Positions 42,963 to 51,977 of a DNA stretch of 62,439 nucleotides are shown here, one piece after another. Source of the DNA: Tepidibacter thalassicus DSM 15285 (lineage in GTDB: Bacteria > Bacillota > Clostridia > Peptostreptococcales > Peptostreptococcaceae); contig NZ_FQXH01000014.1 of NCBI RefSeq assembly GCF_900129915.1, forward strand, positions 1 to 62,439. The letters run 5' to 3'. The notes under the pieces are model-generated. The model worked only from the letters and a program-made list of their open reading frames with translations. It did no database searches and was not told the origin of the DNA. Position 1 is the first letter of the stretch, and each line of letters begins with the position of its first letter. The position numbers and the translations under genes were made by a program.

Positions 42963-44501
42963 ATGTCTTATTCTGTAATAAAGGGAGTTGGGTATATTCT
43001 TGTACATACTCCAGATATGGTAATTTACAATGGCTCAACACAAACAACAGAAAGGATAGTAAATCCAGAGTCTGAATATCTTAAGAAATTGCCAAATCAT
43101 TTGAGAACTTTTGAAGAAGTTGTAAGTTATTTACCAAATCAAACCTATATAGGTAATATGACCCCAGAAGATTTAAGAAAATATGATATGCCATGGCATG
43201 ATAAAAGAGCTGAAAATGCTAGTAGGTTTGGTAAATATGGAGAAATAATGCCTCAAGATGAGTTTATAGGGCTTATGCAAATTGTAGATGTATTTGACTT
43301 AGTAGTATTAGAAAAAACGTTTGCAAATTTGGTGAAAGAAAAATTACAAAAACACCCTCTCATTAAGAAGGATTTAATAGATAAGATTAAAGAAGGAGAT
43401 GAACTTACAAATATAGAAAAATTTATAAATGAAAATAATGCACAGGCTTTATATAATGACGGAAAAATAGTAGGTTGTGTAAAAGCAGCTCATAATATAG
43501 ATCCAAATTTAAATTCTCATGTAATATTTGAAAATTTAGTAGTTAAAGCATCAGGAGTACTGGCGTTACTTAATTTGCTAGTTAAAAATGGTATAAATCC
43601 AGAAGAAGTAGATTATGTTATAGAGTGTTCAGAAGAAGCGTGTGGAGATATAAATCAAAGAGGAGGGGGGAATTTTGCAAAATCTATAGCTGAAGTTGTA
43701 GGATGTGTTAATGCAACAGGTTCGGATACTAGAGGATTTTGTGCAGCTCCAACACATTCTTTAATAGAAGCAGCTGCTTTAGTTAAAGCTGGAGTATATG
43801 AGAATGTAGTTATAGTTGCAGGTGGAGCAACAGCAAAACTCGGAATGAATGGAAAAGACCATGTTAAAAAAGAAATGCCTGTACTTGAAGATGTATTGGG
43901 TGGATTTGCAGTACTAATCAGTAAAAATGATGGGATAAATCCTATTTTAAGAACTGATTTGGTTGGTAGACATACAGTCGGAACAGGTTCTTCGCCACAA
44001 GCAGTAATTACTTCTTTGGTAACAACACCTCTTGATAAAGGTAATTTAAAAATAACAGATATAGACAAGTATTCAGTAGAAATGCAAAATCCGGATATAA
44101 CTAAGCCGGCAGGAGCAGGAGATGTTCCAACATCTAATTATAAGATGATAGGTGCATTGGGAGTAAAAAGAAAAGAACTTGAGAAAAAAGAATTGATGAA
44201 TTTTGTTAAAAAACATGGAATGCCAGGATGGGCTCCAACTCAAGGGCATATACCTTCAGGAATACCTTATATTGGATTTGCGAGAGATGCAATGTTAAAT
44301 AACGAAATAAATAGAGCAATGATAATTGGTAAAGGAAGTTTATTCCTTGGGCGCATGACTAATTTATTTGATGGGGTATCAATAGTTGTAGAAAAAAATA
44401 GTGGTAAAGCAGAAGACGATAATTCTATTTCAGAAGAAAGTATAAAAATGATGATAGCTGAAGCTATGAGAGAATTTGCATCACATTTGTCTGCAAAGTA
44501 G
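42963..44501 (+). CDS. grdC: Glycine reductase complex component C, beta subunit
   Basis: A 512-residue subunit of protein C, which converts the carboxymethyl-selenoether on GrdA to acetyl phosphate through an acetyl-thioester. The C-terminal half resembles ketoacyl-synthase-like enzymes (CSEEACGDINQRGGGNFAKS, GSDTRGFCAAPTHSLIEAA). The start is ATG behind GGAGGTGG. It is followed by grdD after 11 nt, and the GAGGTG of grdD overlaps its end. Homology to FabH/PlsX pairing in fatty acid synthesis is mirrored by GrdC/GrdD. Confidence 0.94.
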   Translation: MSYSVIKGVGYILVHTPDMVIYNGSTQTTERIVNPESEYLKKLPNHLRTFEEVVSYLPNQTYIGNMTPEDLRKYDMPWHDKRAENASRFGKYGEIMPQDEFIGLMQIVDVFDLVVLEKTFANLVKEKLQKHPLIKKDLIDKIKEGDELTNIEKFINENNAQALYNDGKIVGCVKAAHNIDPNLNSHVIFENLVVKASGVLALLNLLVKNGINPEEVDYVIECSEEACGDINQRGGGNFAKSIAEVVGCVNATGSDTRGFCAAPTHSLIEAAALVKAGVYENVVIVAGGATAKLGMNGKDHVKKEMPVLEDVLGGFAVLISKNDGINPILRTDLVGRHTVGTGSSPQAVITSLVTTPLDKGNLKITDIDKYSVEMQNPDITKPAGAGDVPTSNYKMIGALGVKRKELEKKELMNFVKKHGMPGWAPTQGHIPSGIPYIGFARDAMLNNEINRAMIIGKGSLFLGRMTNLFDGVSIVVEKNSGKAEDDNSISEESIKMMIAEAMREFASHLSAK

Positions 44502-44512
44502 AGGTGATAATT

Positions 44513-45673
44513 ATGAGAAATATGATAAGTAAAGTATTTAATGATATTGCAGATGCTATAGAAAGTGGGCAATTTGGAGAAAAAATAAAAATAGGGATAA
44601 CCTTACTTGGAAGTGAACATGGTGTAGAGAATATAGTTAAAGGAGCAGAAATTGCTCAAAGTAGAGATAAGTCCATAGAAGTAGTGTTAATAGGTCCTAA
44701 AGTAGATACTAATCTTAAAGTTATAGAAGCAAACACTGAACAAGAACAGCATGAAAAAATGGAAGAACTTTTAGATAGTAAAGAAATAAGTAGTGCTGTT
44801 ACTATGCATTATAGTTTTCCAATAGGAGTATCTACTGTTGGTAGAGTAATAACTCCTGGTTTTGGAAAAGAGATGATTATAGCTACTACTACGGGAACTT
44901 CTTCTACTCATAGAGTAGAGGCCATGGTTAAAAATGGGCTTTATGGAATAATAACTGCTAAGTCTTTAGGAATAAAAAATCCAACAGTAGGAATATTAAA
45001 TGTAGATGGAGCTAGACAAGTGGAAAAAGCATTGAGAAAATTAAATGAAAATGGATATAAAGTGAATTTTACTCAGTCTTTAAGAGCTGATGGCGGAGCT
45101 GTAATGAGAGGAAATGATTTGTTGAGTGGAACGCCTGATGTAATGATTACTGATACTTTGACTGGAAATTTACTTATGAAGGTTTTTTCTTCTTTTACTA
45201 CTGGTGGAACTTATGAAGCTATGGGGTACGGATATGGACCAGGAGTTGGAGATGGATATAGTAGAACAATATTAATTATATCTAGAGCTTCAGGAATTCC
45301 TGTTGTAGCAAATGCTATATCTTATGCAGCTGATGTTGCAAGGGGTAATATAAATAAAATTTGTCAAGATGAATTTAAATCAGCTAAAAATGCAAAATTA
45401 GATGAAATATTAAATTCATTGACAAAGGAAAAGAAGAAAGGTGATGAAGAAATTAGTATACCAGAAAAAGAAATAGTTACGGGTTCAATTTCTGGTATTG
45501 ACATTTTAGACCTTGAAGATGCAGTGAAAGTTCTATGGAAAAATGGAATATATGCAGAAAGTGGTATGGGATGTACAGGTCCTATAGTTATGGTTAATGA
45601 AGAAAAAATCGAAAAAGCTATTGAGATATTGTTTAAAGAAGGATATGTAAGTACGGATTCTATGAATTGTTAG
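44513..45673 (+). CDS. grdD: Glycine reductase complex component C, alpha subunit
   Basis: A 386-residue PlsX-like acyl transferase subunit of protein C that releases acetyl phosphate by phosphorolysis. Segments include ITLLGSEHGVENIVKGAEI, ATTTGTSSTHRVEAMVKNG, SLRADGGAVMRGNDLLSGTP and a C-terminal SGMGCTGPIVMVNEEK. ATG 44513 is used because GAGGTG (44501-44506) is then well spaced; GTG 44504 is inside it. It is the last gene of the operon, followed by a strong terminator. Confidence 0.94.
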   Translation: MRNMISKVFNDIADAIESGQFGEKIKIGITLLGSEHGVENIVKGAEIAQSRDKSIEVVLIGPKVDTNLKVIEANTEQEQHEKMEELLDSKEISSAVTMHYSFPIGVSTVGRVITPGFGKEMIIATTTGTSSTHRVEAMVKNGLYGIITAKSLGIKNPTVGILNVDGARQVEKALRKLNENGYKVNFTQSLRADGGAVMRGNDLLSGTPDVMITDTLTGNLLMKVFSSFTTGGTYEAMGYGYGPGVGDGYSRTILIISRASGIPVVANAISYAADVARGNINKICQDEFKSAKNAKLDEILNSLTKEKKKGDEEISIPEKEIVTGSISGIDILDLEDAVKVLWKNGIYAESGMGCTGPIVMVNEEKIEKAIEILFKEGYVSTDSMNC

Positions 45674-45700
45674 GAGATATATCTCCTAACAATTTTTTTT
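45665..45700 (+). terminator. Terminator of the glycine reductase operon
   Basis: A 30-bp loop-less palindrome (45665-45694; inner GTTAGGAGATA/TATCTCCTAAC) runs into eight Ts. Confidence 0.9.
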
Positions 45701-45878
45701 AGCATAAAAAGAATATAAATTGGCATACTAAGTATAGACTGAGAAATTGCTACATAAAAATTGGTATTGAAAAATTTTTTAAAAATTTTTCGAAAAAAAT
45801 TAATTTTCAAGAAGGATTTTATGAAAAAAAGTAGAATATGTAATATTACGTCTAAAATCAAATGAGGAGGTTTGTACA

Positions 45879-46922
45879 ATGGCTATGAAGAAAAAATTAA
45901 TTTCACTTGCACTAGCAGCAACTATGTTAGGAACTATGCTAGTTGGGTGTTCTAAGCCAGCAGAAGAAGGAGCTGGTGGCACACAAGGAGAAAAAGTTAT
46001 AAAAGTAGGTATGGTTACAGATGTTGGAGGAATTAATGACCAATCTTTTAACCAGTCTGCTTGGGAAGGACTTAAAAGAGCAGAAAAGGATTTGGGCATA
46101 AAGGCAGTTTATAGAGAATCAAAACAAGATGCTGATTATGTGCCAAATATAGAAAGTTTAATAGACGAGGAAAACGATTTGATATGGGGAATAGGATATA
46201 AAATGGCAAAAGATTTAAAAGCTCAAGCGGAGGCTTATCCTGATAAAAATTTTGCAATAATAGATTATGATTATGGAAAAGAAACACCAAAAAATGTTTT
46301 AGGGGTAACATTTAAGGCAGAAGAATCTTCTTATTTAGTAGGGTTAATTGCAGGAAAAATGACTAAAACTAATAAGGTAGGATTTATAGGAGGAATGAAA
46401 GGTCCTATTATAGAATCTTTTGAATATGGATTTAGAGCAGGAGTTAAAGAAGCAAATCCAAATGCGCAAGTGACAGTTCAATATGCAAACTCATTCACTG
46501 ATCAAGCTAAAGGTAAAGCTATTGCAAAAGGAATGTATTCAAATGGAGTTGATATAATATTCCATGCTGCTGGAGATACAGGAAGAGGGTTAATAGAAGC
46601 TGCAAAAGAAGAGAATAAATACGCTATAGGTGTTGATAGAGATCAAAATTATTTAGCACCAGAAAACGTTATTACTTCAGCTATGAAAAGAGTTGATAAT
46701 GCTTTATATGATATAACTAAACAGTTTAAAGAAGGTAATTTTAAACCTGGTACAACTGTAACTTATGGTTTAGCAGAAGGTGGAGTTGATATAGCTCCAA
46801 CTACTGATAAGCATGTTCCAAAAGATGTATTAGATTTAGTTAATAGTTATAAAGAAAAAATAATTAAAGGAGATATAAAAGTTCCTGCTACTAAAGAGGA
46901 ATTCGATGCCATGATGAAATAA
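45879..46922 (+). CDS. BMP family ABC transporter substrate-binding lipoprotein
   Basis: A 347-residue lipoprotein of the BMP (basic membrane protein/PnrA) family, binding purine nucleosides outside the membrane. It has a signal peptide with lipobox LVGCS (about residue 25), then VGMVTDVGGINDQSFNQSAW, GFIGGMKGPIIESFEYGFRA, DIIFHAAGDTGRGLIEAA and AIGVDRDQNYLAPENV, all typical for nucleoside binding. AGGAGG precedes ATG. ATPase and two permeases follow, so the set is a complete nucleoside importer. Its own terminator lies between it and the ATPase gene. Confidence 0.93.
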   Translation: MAMKKKLISLALAATMLGTMLVGCSKPAEEGAGGTQGEKVIKVGMVTDVGGINDQSFNQSAWEGLKRAEKDLGIKAVYRESKQDADYVPNIESLIDEENDLIWGIGYKMAKDLKAQAEAYPDKNFAIIDYDYGKETPKNVLGVTFKAEESSYLVGLIAGKMTKTNKVGFIGGMKGPIIESFEYGFRAGVKEANPNAQVTVQYANSFTDQAKGKAIAKGMYSNGVDIIFHAAGDTGRGLIEAAKEENKYAIGVDRDQNYLAPENVITSAMKRVDNALYDITKQFKEGNFKPGTTVTYGLAEGGVDIAPTTDKHVPKDVLDLVNSYKEKIIKGDIKVPATKEEFDAMMK

Positions 46923-46960
46923 AAATTAAAGCCCAGAAAATTTTCTGGGTTTTAATTTTT
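46921..46960 (+). terminator. Terminator after the substrate-binding gene
   Basis: A 40-bp near-perfect palindrome (one G-T pair) around CCCAGAAAATTTTCTGGG, ending in Ts. Read-through or the next promoter would supply the ATPase and permeases, a usual way to make binding protein in excess. Confidence 0.8.
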
Positions 46961-46999
46961 ACAGTGTTTTTAAAAAATTTTCGAAAAATGCAAAAATTA

Positions 47000-47029
47000 T
47001 TGTTATTTTCAGAAAAAATTTAGTATAAT
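47000..47029 (+). promoter_or_regulatory. Promoter before the nucleoside ABC ATPase with CodY-like box
   Basis: TTGTTA (47000-47005), 18-bp spacer, TATAAT (47024-47029). TATTTTCAGAAAA (47004-47016) in the spacer resembles the CodY box AATTTTCWGAAAATT. A TTTTCGAAAAA element lies about 20 nt upstream and is also found before the binding-protein gene (45786-45797). Confidence 0.45.
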
Positions 47030-47070
47030 TATAGTACATGGCTAAAAAATCGATTTAAGGAGGTATAAAA

Positions 47071-48621
47071 GTGAATGAGATAAAAGGCAATATAGATTTT
47101 AGTCAAAAAGTTGTTGAAATGAAGAATATAACTAAAAAATTTGGCAACTTTGTGGCAAATGACAACATAAATTTAACTGTTCATAAAGGGGAAGTACATG
47201 CGCTTCTTGGAGAAAATGGAGCAGGAAAATCTACACTTATGAACATACTATATGGACTTTATCAACCAACTTCTGGAGAAATATATATAAATGGAAATAA
47301 GGTTGAAATGGATAATCCTAATGTAGCAATAGAAAATGGGATAGGAATGGTTCATCAGCACTTTATGTTAGTTCCACCGTTTACAGTTGCGGAAAACATT
47401 ATCCTGGGTATGGAACCTGTTTCTGGATTAGGGAAAATTGATATTCAAAAGGCAATAGAAGATGTTAAAAAAATTTCGCAACAATATGGGCTTCATGTTG
47501 ATCCAACAGCTAAAATAGAAGACATTACTGTTGGAATGCAACAGAGAGTAGAAATTTTAAAAGCATTATATAGGGGAGCAGAAATTCTTATACTAGATGA
47601 GCCTACAGCTGTTTTAACACCTCAAGAAATTAAAGAATTAATTTGTATAATAAGGAATTTAACAGAACAAGGAAAATCAATAATAATAATAACTCATAAA
47701 TTAAAAGAAATAAAAGAAGCAGCTGATTTTTGTACAATAATAAGGAGAGGAAAATATATAGATACTGTAGATGTTGAAAAAGTTACTGAAGATGAACTTG
47801 CAGCAATGATGGTTGGGAGAGAAGTAAACTTTAAAGTAGATAAAAAAGAACAAAAGTTAGGAGAAGTAGTTTTAAAGGTAGAAAATGTAGTTGCAAAAGA
47901 TAATAGAGGGTTAAATGTACTTAATGAACTCTCTTTAGAAGTGAGAAGAGGAGAAATTCTTGGAATTGCGGGGATAGATGGAAATGGACAATCAGAACTT
48001 GTAGAAGTTTTAACTGGGCTTAGAAAAATTGAAAGTGGAAGCGTTTTCATAAATGGGAAAGATATAACTAATAAAACTCCTAAAGAAATATTTAGAGCAG
48101 GACTTTGTAATATACCAGAAGACAGACAAAAAAGGGGATTAGTTCTTGACTTTACAGTAGCAGAGAATATGGTACTTGAAAATTATTCAAAGCCTCAGTT
48201 TTCTAAAGGATTCAGACTTTTAGAAGAAAATATAAGAAATTTTGCAAGAGATTTAATATCAAAATTTGATGTAAGACCAGCTGATGAAACATTAAAAGCT
48301 AGAGCATTATCGGGAGGTAATCAGCAAAAAATAATTATAGCTAGAGAGGTTACTAATAATCCAGATTTACTTATAGCTACTCAGCCTACAAGAGGACTTG
48401 ATGTTGGGGCTATAGAATTTGTTCATAAAGCATTGGTAGAGCAAAGAGATAAGGGAAAAGGAGTGCTTTTAGTATCGTTAGAACTAGATGAGATAATGAG
48501 TGTTTCTGATAGAATTGCTGTTATATATGAAGGTAAAATAGTTGGAATTATTGATTCGAAAGATGCTGATGAAAATACGCTAGGACTAATGATGGCAGGA
48601 GGTGCTGAAGGTGAGGAATAA
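47071..48621 (+). CDS. Nucleoside ABC transporter ATP-binding protein (NupA type)
   Basis: A 516-residue fused double ATPase energising nucleoside import. First domain: Walker A LLGENGAGKSTLMN, Walker B LIILDEPTAVLTPQE-like, with Q-loop HQHFMLVPPFTV. Second domain: degenerate Walker A AGIDGNGQSELVEV and signature LSGGNQQKIIIARE, as is usual for sugar/nucleoside-type double ATPases (RbsA-like). GTG 47071 follows AAGGAGG. It overlaps the first permease gene by 11 nt. Confidence 0.93.
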   Translation: MNEIKGNIDFSQKVVEMKNITKKFGNFVANDNINLTVHKGEVHALLGENGAGKSTLMNILYGLYQPTSGEIYINGNKVEMDNPNVAIENGIGMVHQHFMLVPPFTVAENIILGMEPVSGLGKIDIQKAIEDVKKISQQYGLHVDPTAKIEDITVGMQQRVEILKALYRGAEILILDEPTAVLTPQEIKELICIIRNLTEQGKSIIIITHKLKEIKEAADFCTIIRRGKYIDTVDVEKVTEDELAAMMVGREVNFKVDKKEQKLGEVVLKVENVVAKDNRGLNVLNELSLEVRRGEILGIAGIDGNGQSELVEVLTGLRKIESGSVFINGKDITNKTPKEIFRAGLCNIPEDRQKRGLVLDFTVAENMVLENYSKPQFSKGFRLLEENIRNFARDLISKFDVRPADETLKARALSGGNQQKIIIAREVTNNPDLLIATQPTRGLDVGAIEFVHKALVEQRDKGKGVLLVSLELDEIMSVSDRIAVIYEGKIVGIIDSKDADENTLGLMMAGGAEGEE

Positions 48622-49675
48622 AAAAATATTTAATAATACTTTATTATATACTTTGATTTCTATATTTGTAGGACTTATAGTTGGAGCTTTATTTCTTAAA
48701 TTAGCAGGATATAGTCCGATAGAAGGATATAGTACAATGCTCAATGGTATATTTGGTAAACCAAAATATATAGCTTGGACTATAATTATGTCAACTCCAC
48801 TTATTCTTACAGGATTATCTGTGGCATTTGCTTTTAGAACTGGACTTTTTAATATAGGAGCAGAAGGGCAATTTATAATGGGTGCTTTAGCTGCAACACT
48901 TGTAGGATATTTTGTACATCTTCCAGCAATAATACATGTTCCTCTAACTCTTATTAGTGGATGTTTGGCTGGAGCTTTATGGGGTTCTATTGCGGGATTT
49001 TTAAAATCTAAATTTGGAGTTAATGAGGTTATTTCAACTATAATGCTCAACTGGATAGCTTTTTATTTATCTAATTATTTTATTATGATTGAAGCTTTTA
49101 GAGAACCTAATAGTGAGGCTTCACGTACTATACAACAAACTGCAAAAATAGATATAACGTGGCTTAAATCTTTAGTTGGACCTGCTACTAAAGTGAATTG
49201 GGGAATTGTAATAGCTTTAATTTTAACAGCTATAATAGCTTATGTACTTTATAAAACTGTTTTAGGATTTGAACTTAGAGCGGTTGGATTTAACAAATAT
49301 GCTGCTGAATATGCGGGAATAAATGTAAATAAATCTATGTTAATATCAATGGCTATTGCAGGGCTTTTAGCAGGAGCAGCAGGAGCAATGCATGTAATGG
49401 GAGTATCTCATAAAATAACAATTCTTGCTGCTCAAGAAGGATATGGATTTGATGGAATAGCTGTATCATTGATAGGGAATAATACACCAATTGGAGTTGT
49501 TCTTGCAGGATTTTTATTTGGTGCTCTTAAATACGGTGGCGGTAAAATGCAAATTATTGGAGCTCCAACTGAAGTGATTAATATAGTTATAGGTTCTATA
49601 ATTTATTTAATAGCAGCAAGTAGATTGATTAAGATAATAATAGAAAAAGCGAGGGGAGGAAAAGCTGATGCTTAG
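48611..49675 (+). CDS. Nucleoside ABC transporter permease 1 (NupB type)
   Basis: A 354-residue membrane permease of the BPD_transp_2 family. It has about nine membrane segments and the conserved GLSVAFAFRTGLFNIGAEGQ (cytoplasmic coupling region) and ELRAVGFNKYAAEYAGI. GTG 48611 is used with AGGAGGTG at 48598; GTG 48602 lies inside that site. It overlaps the ATPase end by 11 nt and the second permease start by 8 nt, showing tight coupling. Confidence 0.9.
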   Translation: MRNKKIFNNTLLYTLISIFVGLIVGALFLKLAGYSPIEGYSTMLNGIFGKPKYIAWTIIMSTPLILTGLSVAFAFRTGLFNIGAEGQFIMGALAATLVGYFVHLPAIIHVPLTLISGCLAGALWGSIAGFLKSKFGVNEVISTIMLNWIAFYLSNYFIMIEAFREPNSEASRTIQQTAKIDITWLKSLVGPATKVNWGIVIALILTAIIAYVLYKTVLGFELRAVGFNKYAAEYAGINVNKSMLISMAIAGLLAGAAGAMHVMGVSHKITILAAQEGYGFDGIAVSLIGNNTPIGVVLAGFLFGALKYGGGKMQIIGAPTEVINIVIGSIIYLIAASRLIKIIIEKARGGKADA

Positions 49676-50609
49676 TAAGAATTTAGCGATGATACTCAGT
49701 ACAACTTTAATGTATTCGACACCCCTTATATTTACATCTTTAGGAGGTGTTTTTTCAGAAAATGCAGGAGTTGTAAATATAGGTCTTGAAGGTATGATGA
49801 CAATAGGAGCTTTTGCAGGAGCTGCAACGGCAGTATTTACTGGAAATCCATGGCTTGCTTTTTTAGTTGCTGGAATAGCTGGAGGGATATTTGCACTTCT
49901 TCATGCGATAGCTACAGTTAAATTTAATGCAGATCACGTAGTATCAGGAATAGCGATTAACTTTTTAGCACCTGGAGTAGCGTTATTTTTATGTAGAAGA
50001 TTATTTGATGGATCGACTATGACTCCTTCGATAGATTTAGGACAAAAAATACCTAGACCATTTAATGGAATATTTGCAAAAGGGAGTTTCATGGATATAG
50101 TATTTAATACTTATGCAACTGTATATTTAGCATTTATATTAGTTGCAGTTACTTGGTATATATTATATAAAACAAGACTTGGACTTAGAATAAGAGCTGT
50201 TGGAGAACATCCTAAAGCTGCTGATACATTAGGTATTAATGTATATAACATAAAATATCTATGTGTAATATTATCTGGAATATTAGCAGGTTTTGGGGGA
50301 GCTTCAATGAGTTTAGCTATAGTTTCTTCTTTTAGACCTACTTTAATTTCAGGACAAGGATATATTGCACTTGCTGCACTAATATTTGGTAAATGGAAAC
50401 CTCAGGGTGCAATGCTTGCTTCATTGTTATTTGGAGCATCAACAGGTCTTGCAATATTTTTAGGAAACCCGGAGATAGGATTAAATGTATCTGAAAATTT
50501 ACTGTCTATGGTTCCTTATATAATAACATTAGTAGTATTAATTTTATTTGTTGGAAAAGCAAATGGACCAGCTGCAAATGGACAACCTTATGAAAAAGGA
50601 CAGAGATAA
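49668..50609 (+). CDS. Nucleoside ABC transporter permease 2 (NupC type)
   Basis: A 313-residue BPD_transp_2 permease that pairs with the preceding one. Typical segments are YSTPLIFTSLGGVFSENAGV, VNIGLEGMMTIGAFAGA and LRIRAVGEHPKAADTLGI. It has about eight membrane helices. It is the last gene of the transporter set and is closed by a bidirectional terminator. Confidence 0.92.
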   Translation: MLSKNLAMILSTTLMYSTPLIFTSLGGVFSENAGVVNIGLEGMMTIGAFAGAATAVFTGNPWLAFLVAGIAGGIFALLHAIATVKFNADHVVSGIAINFLAPGVALFLCRRLFDGSTMTPSIDLGQKIPRPFNGIFAKGSFMDIVFNTYATVYLAFILVAVTWYILYKTRLGLRIRAVGEHPKAADTLGINVYNIKYLCVILSGILAGFGGASMSLAIVSSFRPTLISGQGYIALAALIFGKWKPQGAMLASLLFGASTGLAIFLGNPEIGLNVSENLLSMVPYIITLVVLILFVGKANGPAANGQPYEKGQR

Positions 50610-50625
50610 AAAAAGAATTTATTGA

Positions 50626-50670
50626 ATAAAACAAAGGGCTTGCGTAAAAAGCCCTTTGTTTTATTTTTTT
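50626..50670. terminator. Bidirectional terminator
   Basis: A 16-bp stem, ATAAAACAAAGGGCTT with AAGCCCTTTGTTTTAT, a loop of 7 nt, then TTTTTTT; the complementary A tract serves the minus-strand gene. Confidence 0.88.
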
Positions 50671-51008
50671 CGAAATATACATAATAATATTGAAGAAAAT
50701 ATTGATATAATCTCAATAGCTATAGGTATATAAGTTTTTTTAATTTCAAGATTAAAAATGTTATATATTTTGATAAAATCTAAGATGAAAAATACTCCCA
50801 AAACTAATAAAATTTTATTTAAAACATGTTTATCTTTTACAAATTTTATTACAAATAAAAATTGAAATAATGATAACAACGATAAAACAAAAATGTCTGA
50901 ATTCGAAACTTTTATTGGAATATCACTTGTAATTATTATTTCAAGCCCAAATTGCATACTTAAAATAATAAAAAATAAAAAAACTATAAGTATATTTTTG
51001 ACTTTCAT
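50661..51008 (-). CDS. Small integral membrane protein of unknown function
   Basis: A 115-residue hydrophobic protein with four predicted membrane segments (about 5-25, 38-55, 64-82 and 92-110) joined by short Lys-rich loops. No known family was recognised. An AAAGGAG ribosome site precedes its ATG, and it is separated from the transporter operon by a shared terminator. The 205-nt region upstream (51009-51213, AT-rich) shows no further gene. It could be strain-specific. Confidence 0.6.
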   Translation of the reverse strand: MKVKNILIVFLFFIILSMQFGLEIIITSDIPIKVSNSDIFVLSLLSLFQFLFVIKFVKDKHVLNKILLVLGVFFILDFIKIYNIFNLEIKKTYIPIAIEIISIFSSILLCIFRKK

Positions 51009-51213
51009 TTTTTCTCCTTTCTTAAAAATAAAATATTTTTAAAACCAAGCATTTAAAATTTCAAATTAAAATATAAATTATAATTATATCATTCATAATA
51101 TGCATTCATTATTTATTTTCATTATAGCACGTTTATTTCCACTTATTAACACATTATGAACTTATATTTCAACATTTCTTTTCAAATAGATTATTTTATA
51201 GAGGTGACTATAA

Positions 51214-51972
51214 ATGAAATTTTTAGATAAACCATTTATACCAAATAAAAAAGTTAAATTAGTATTAGTAGATAAGAGAATACCTGAAGATATAGAAAAT
51301 GAATTAAAAAATAAAAAAATACAAATAATAAAGACATGTGAATGTACTAATTTATATAATGCGATAAAATATCATCCAGACATACAGATTTGTTATCTTG
51401 GAGAAAATAATGTAGTTGTAGCTCCAAATGTATATGAATATTACAAATGCATTTTAAAATATTATGGGCTTAATGTTATAAAGGGAAATAGTTTTTTAGA
51501 AAATAAGTATCCGCAAAATATAGCTTATAATGTAGCTATTTTTGGAAAATACGCAGTTCATAATTTTAAATATACAGAAAAAAACATATTAGATTACATA
51601 AATAAAAAAAATATTATAAAAATAAATGTAAAACAAGGATATTCAAAATGTTCTATATGTATAGTTGATGAAAATTCAATAATAACATCTGATTATGGAA
51701 TACATCAAGAAGTTGTAAAACACAATATAGATTCTTTATTAATAGAAAAAGGACATATAGATTTATTTGAAATGAATTACGGTTTTATTGGAGGTTCTAC
51801 AGGTTTTATATCAGAAAATGAACTAGCTTTTTTAGGAGATATAACAAAGCATGTGGACTATATAAAAATAAAAAAATTTTTAGATAAAAAAGGTAAAAAA
51901 ATAGTAATTTTAAGTAAAAATAAATTAATAGATTTGGGTTCTATAATCCCCATTATGACTAGAAAGGAGTGA
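51214..51972 (+). CDS. Conserved clostridial protein, DUF6873 / GME-fold-like
   Basis: A 252-residue soluble protein. It contains ICYLGENNVVVAPNVYEYY, IAYNVAIFGKYAVHN, QGYSKCSICIVDENSIITSD and FIGGSTGFISENELAFLGD. These resemble the clostridial DUF6873 family described as having a guanidino-group-modifying-enzyme-like fold; that assignment is from memory. Two cysteines (KCSIC) stand out, but no reaction can be named. It is followed by ytxC 5 nt later and so probably forms an operon with it. AGAGGTGA lies upstream of ATG. Confidence 0.6.
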   Translation: MKFLDKPFIPNKKVKLVLVDKRIPEDIENELKNKKIQIIKTCECTNLYNAIKYHPDIQICYLGENNVVVAPNVYEYYKCILKYYGLNVIKGNSFLENKYPQNIAYNVAIFGKYAVHNFKYTEKNILDYINKKNIIKINVKQGYSKCSICIVDENSIITSDYGIHQEVVKHNIDSLLIEKGHIDLFEMNYGFIGGSTGFISENELAFLGDITKHVDYIKIKKFLDKKGKKIVILSKNKLIDLGSIIPIMTRKE

Positions 51973-51977
51973 CGTAA

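Noticed and set aside
43655..44068. 137-codon minus-strand ORF
   Set aside because: It lies wholly inside grdC, has no ribosome site, and its translation is low-complexity shadow sequence.
48586..49050. 154-codon minus-strand ORF
   Set aside because: It is antisense to the first permease gene; Pro/Ile/Ala-rich shadow of membrane-helix codons.
51009..51213. Extra small gene in the gap before 51214
   Set aside because: Only short AT-rich frames without ribosome sites were found.
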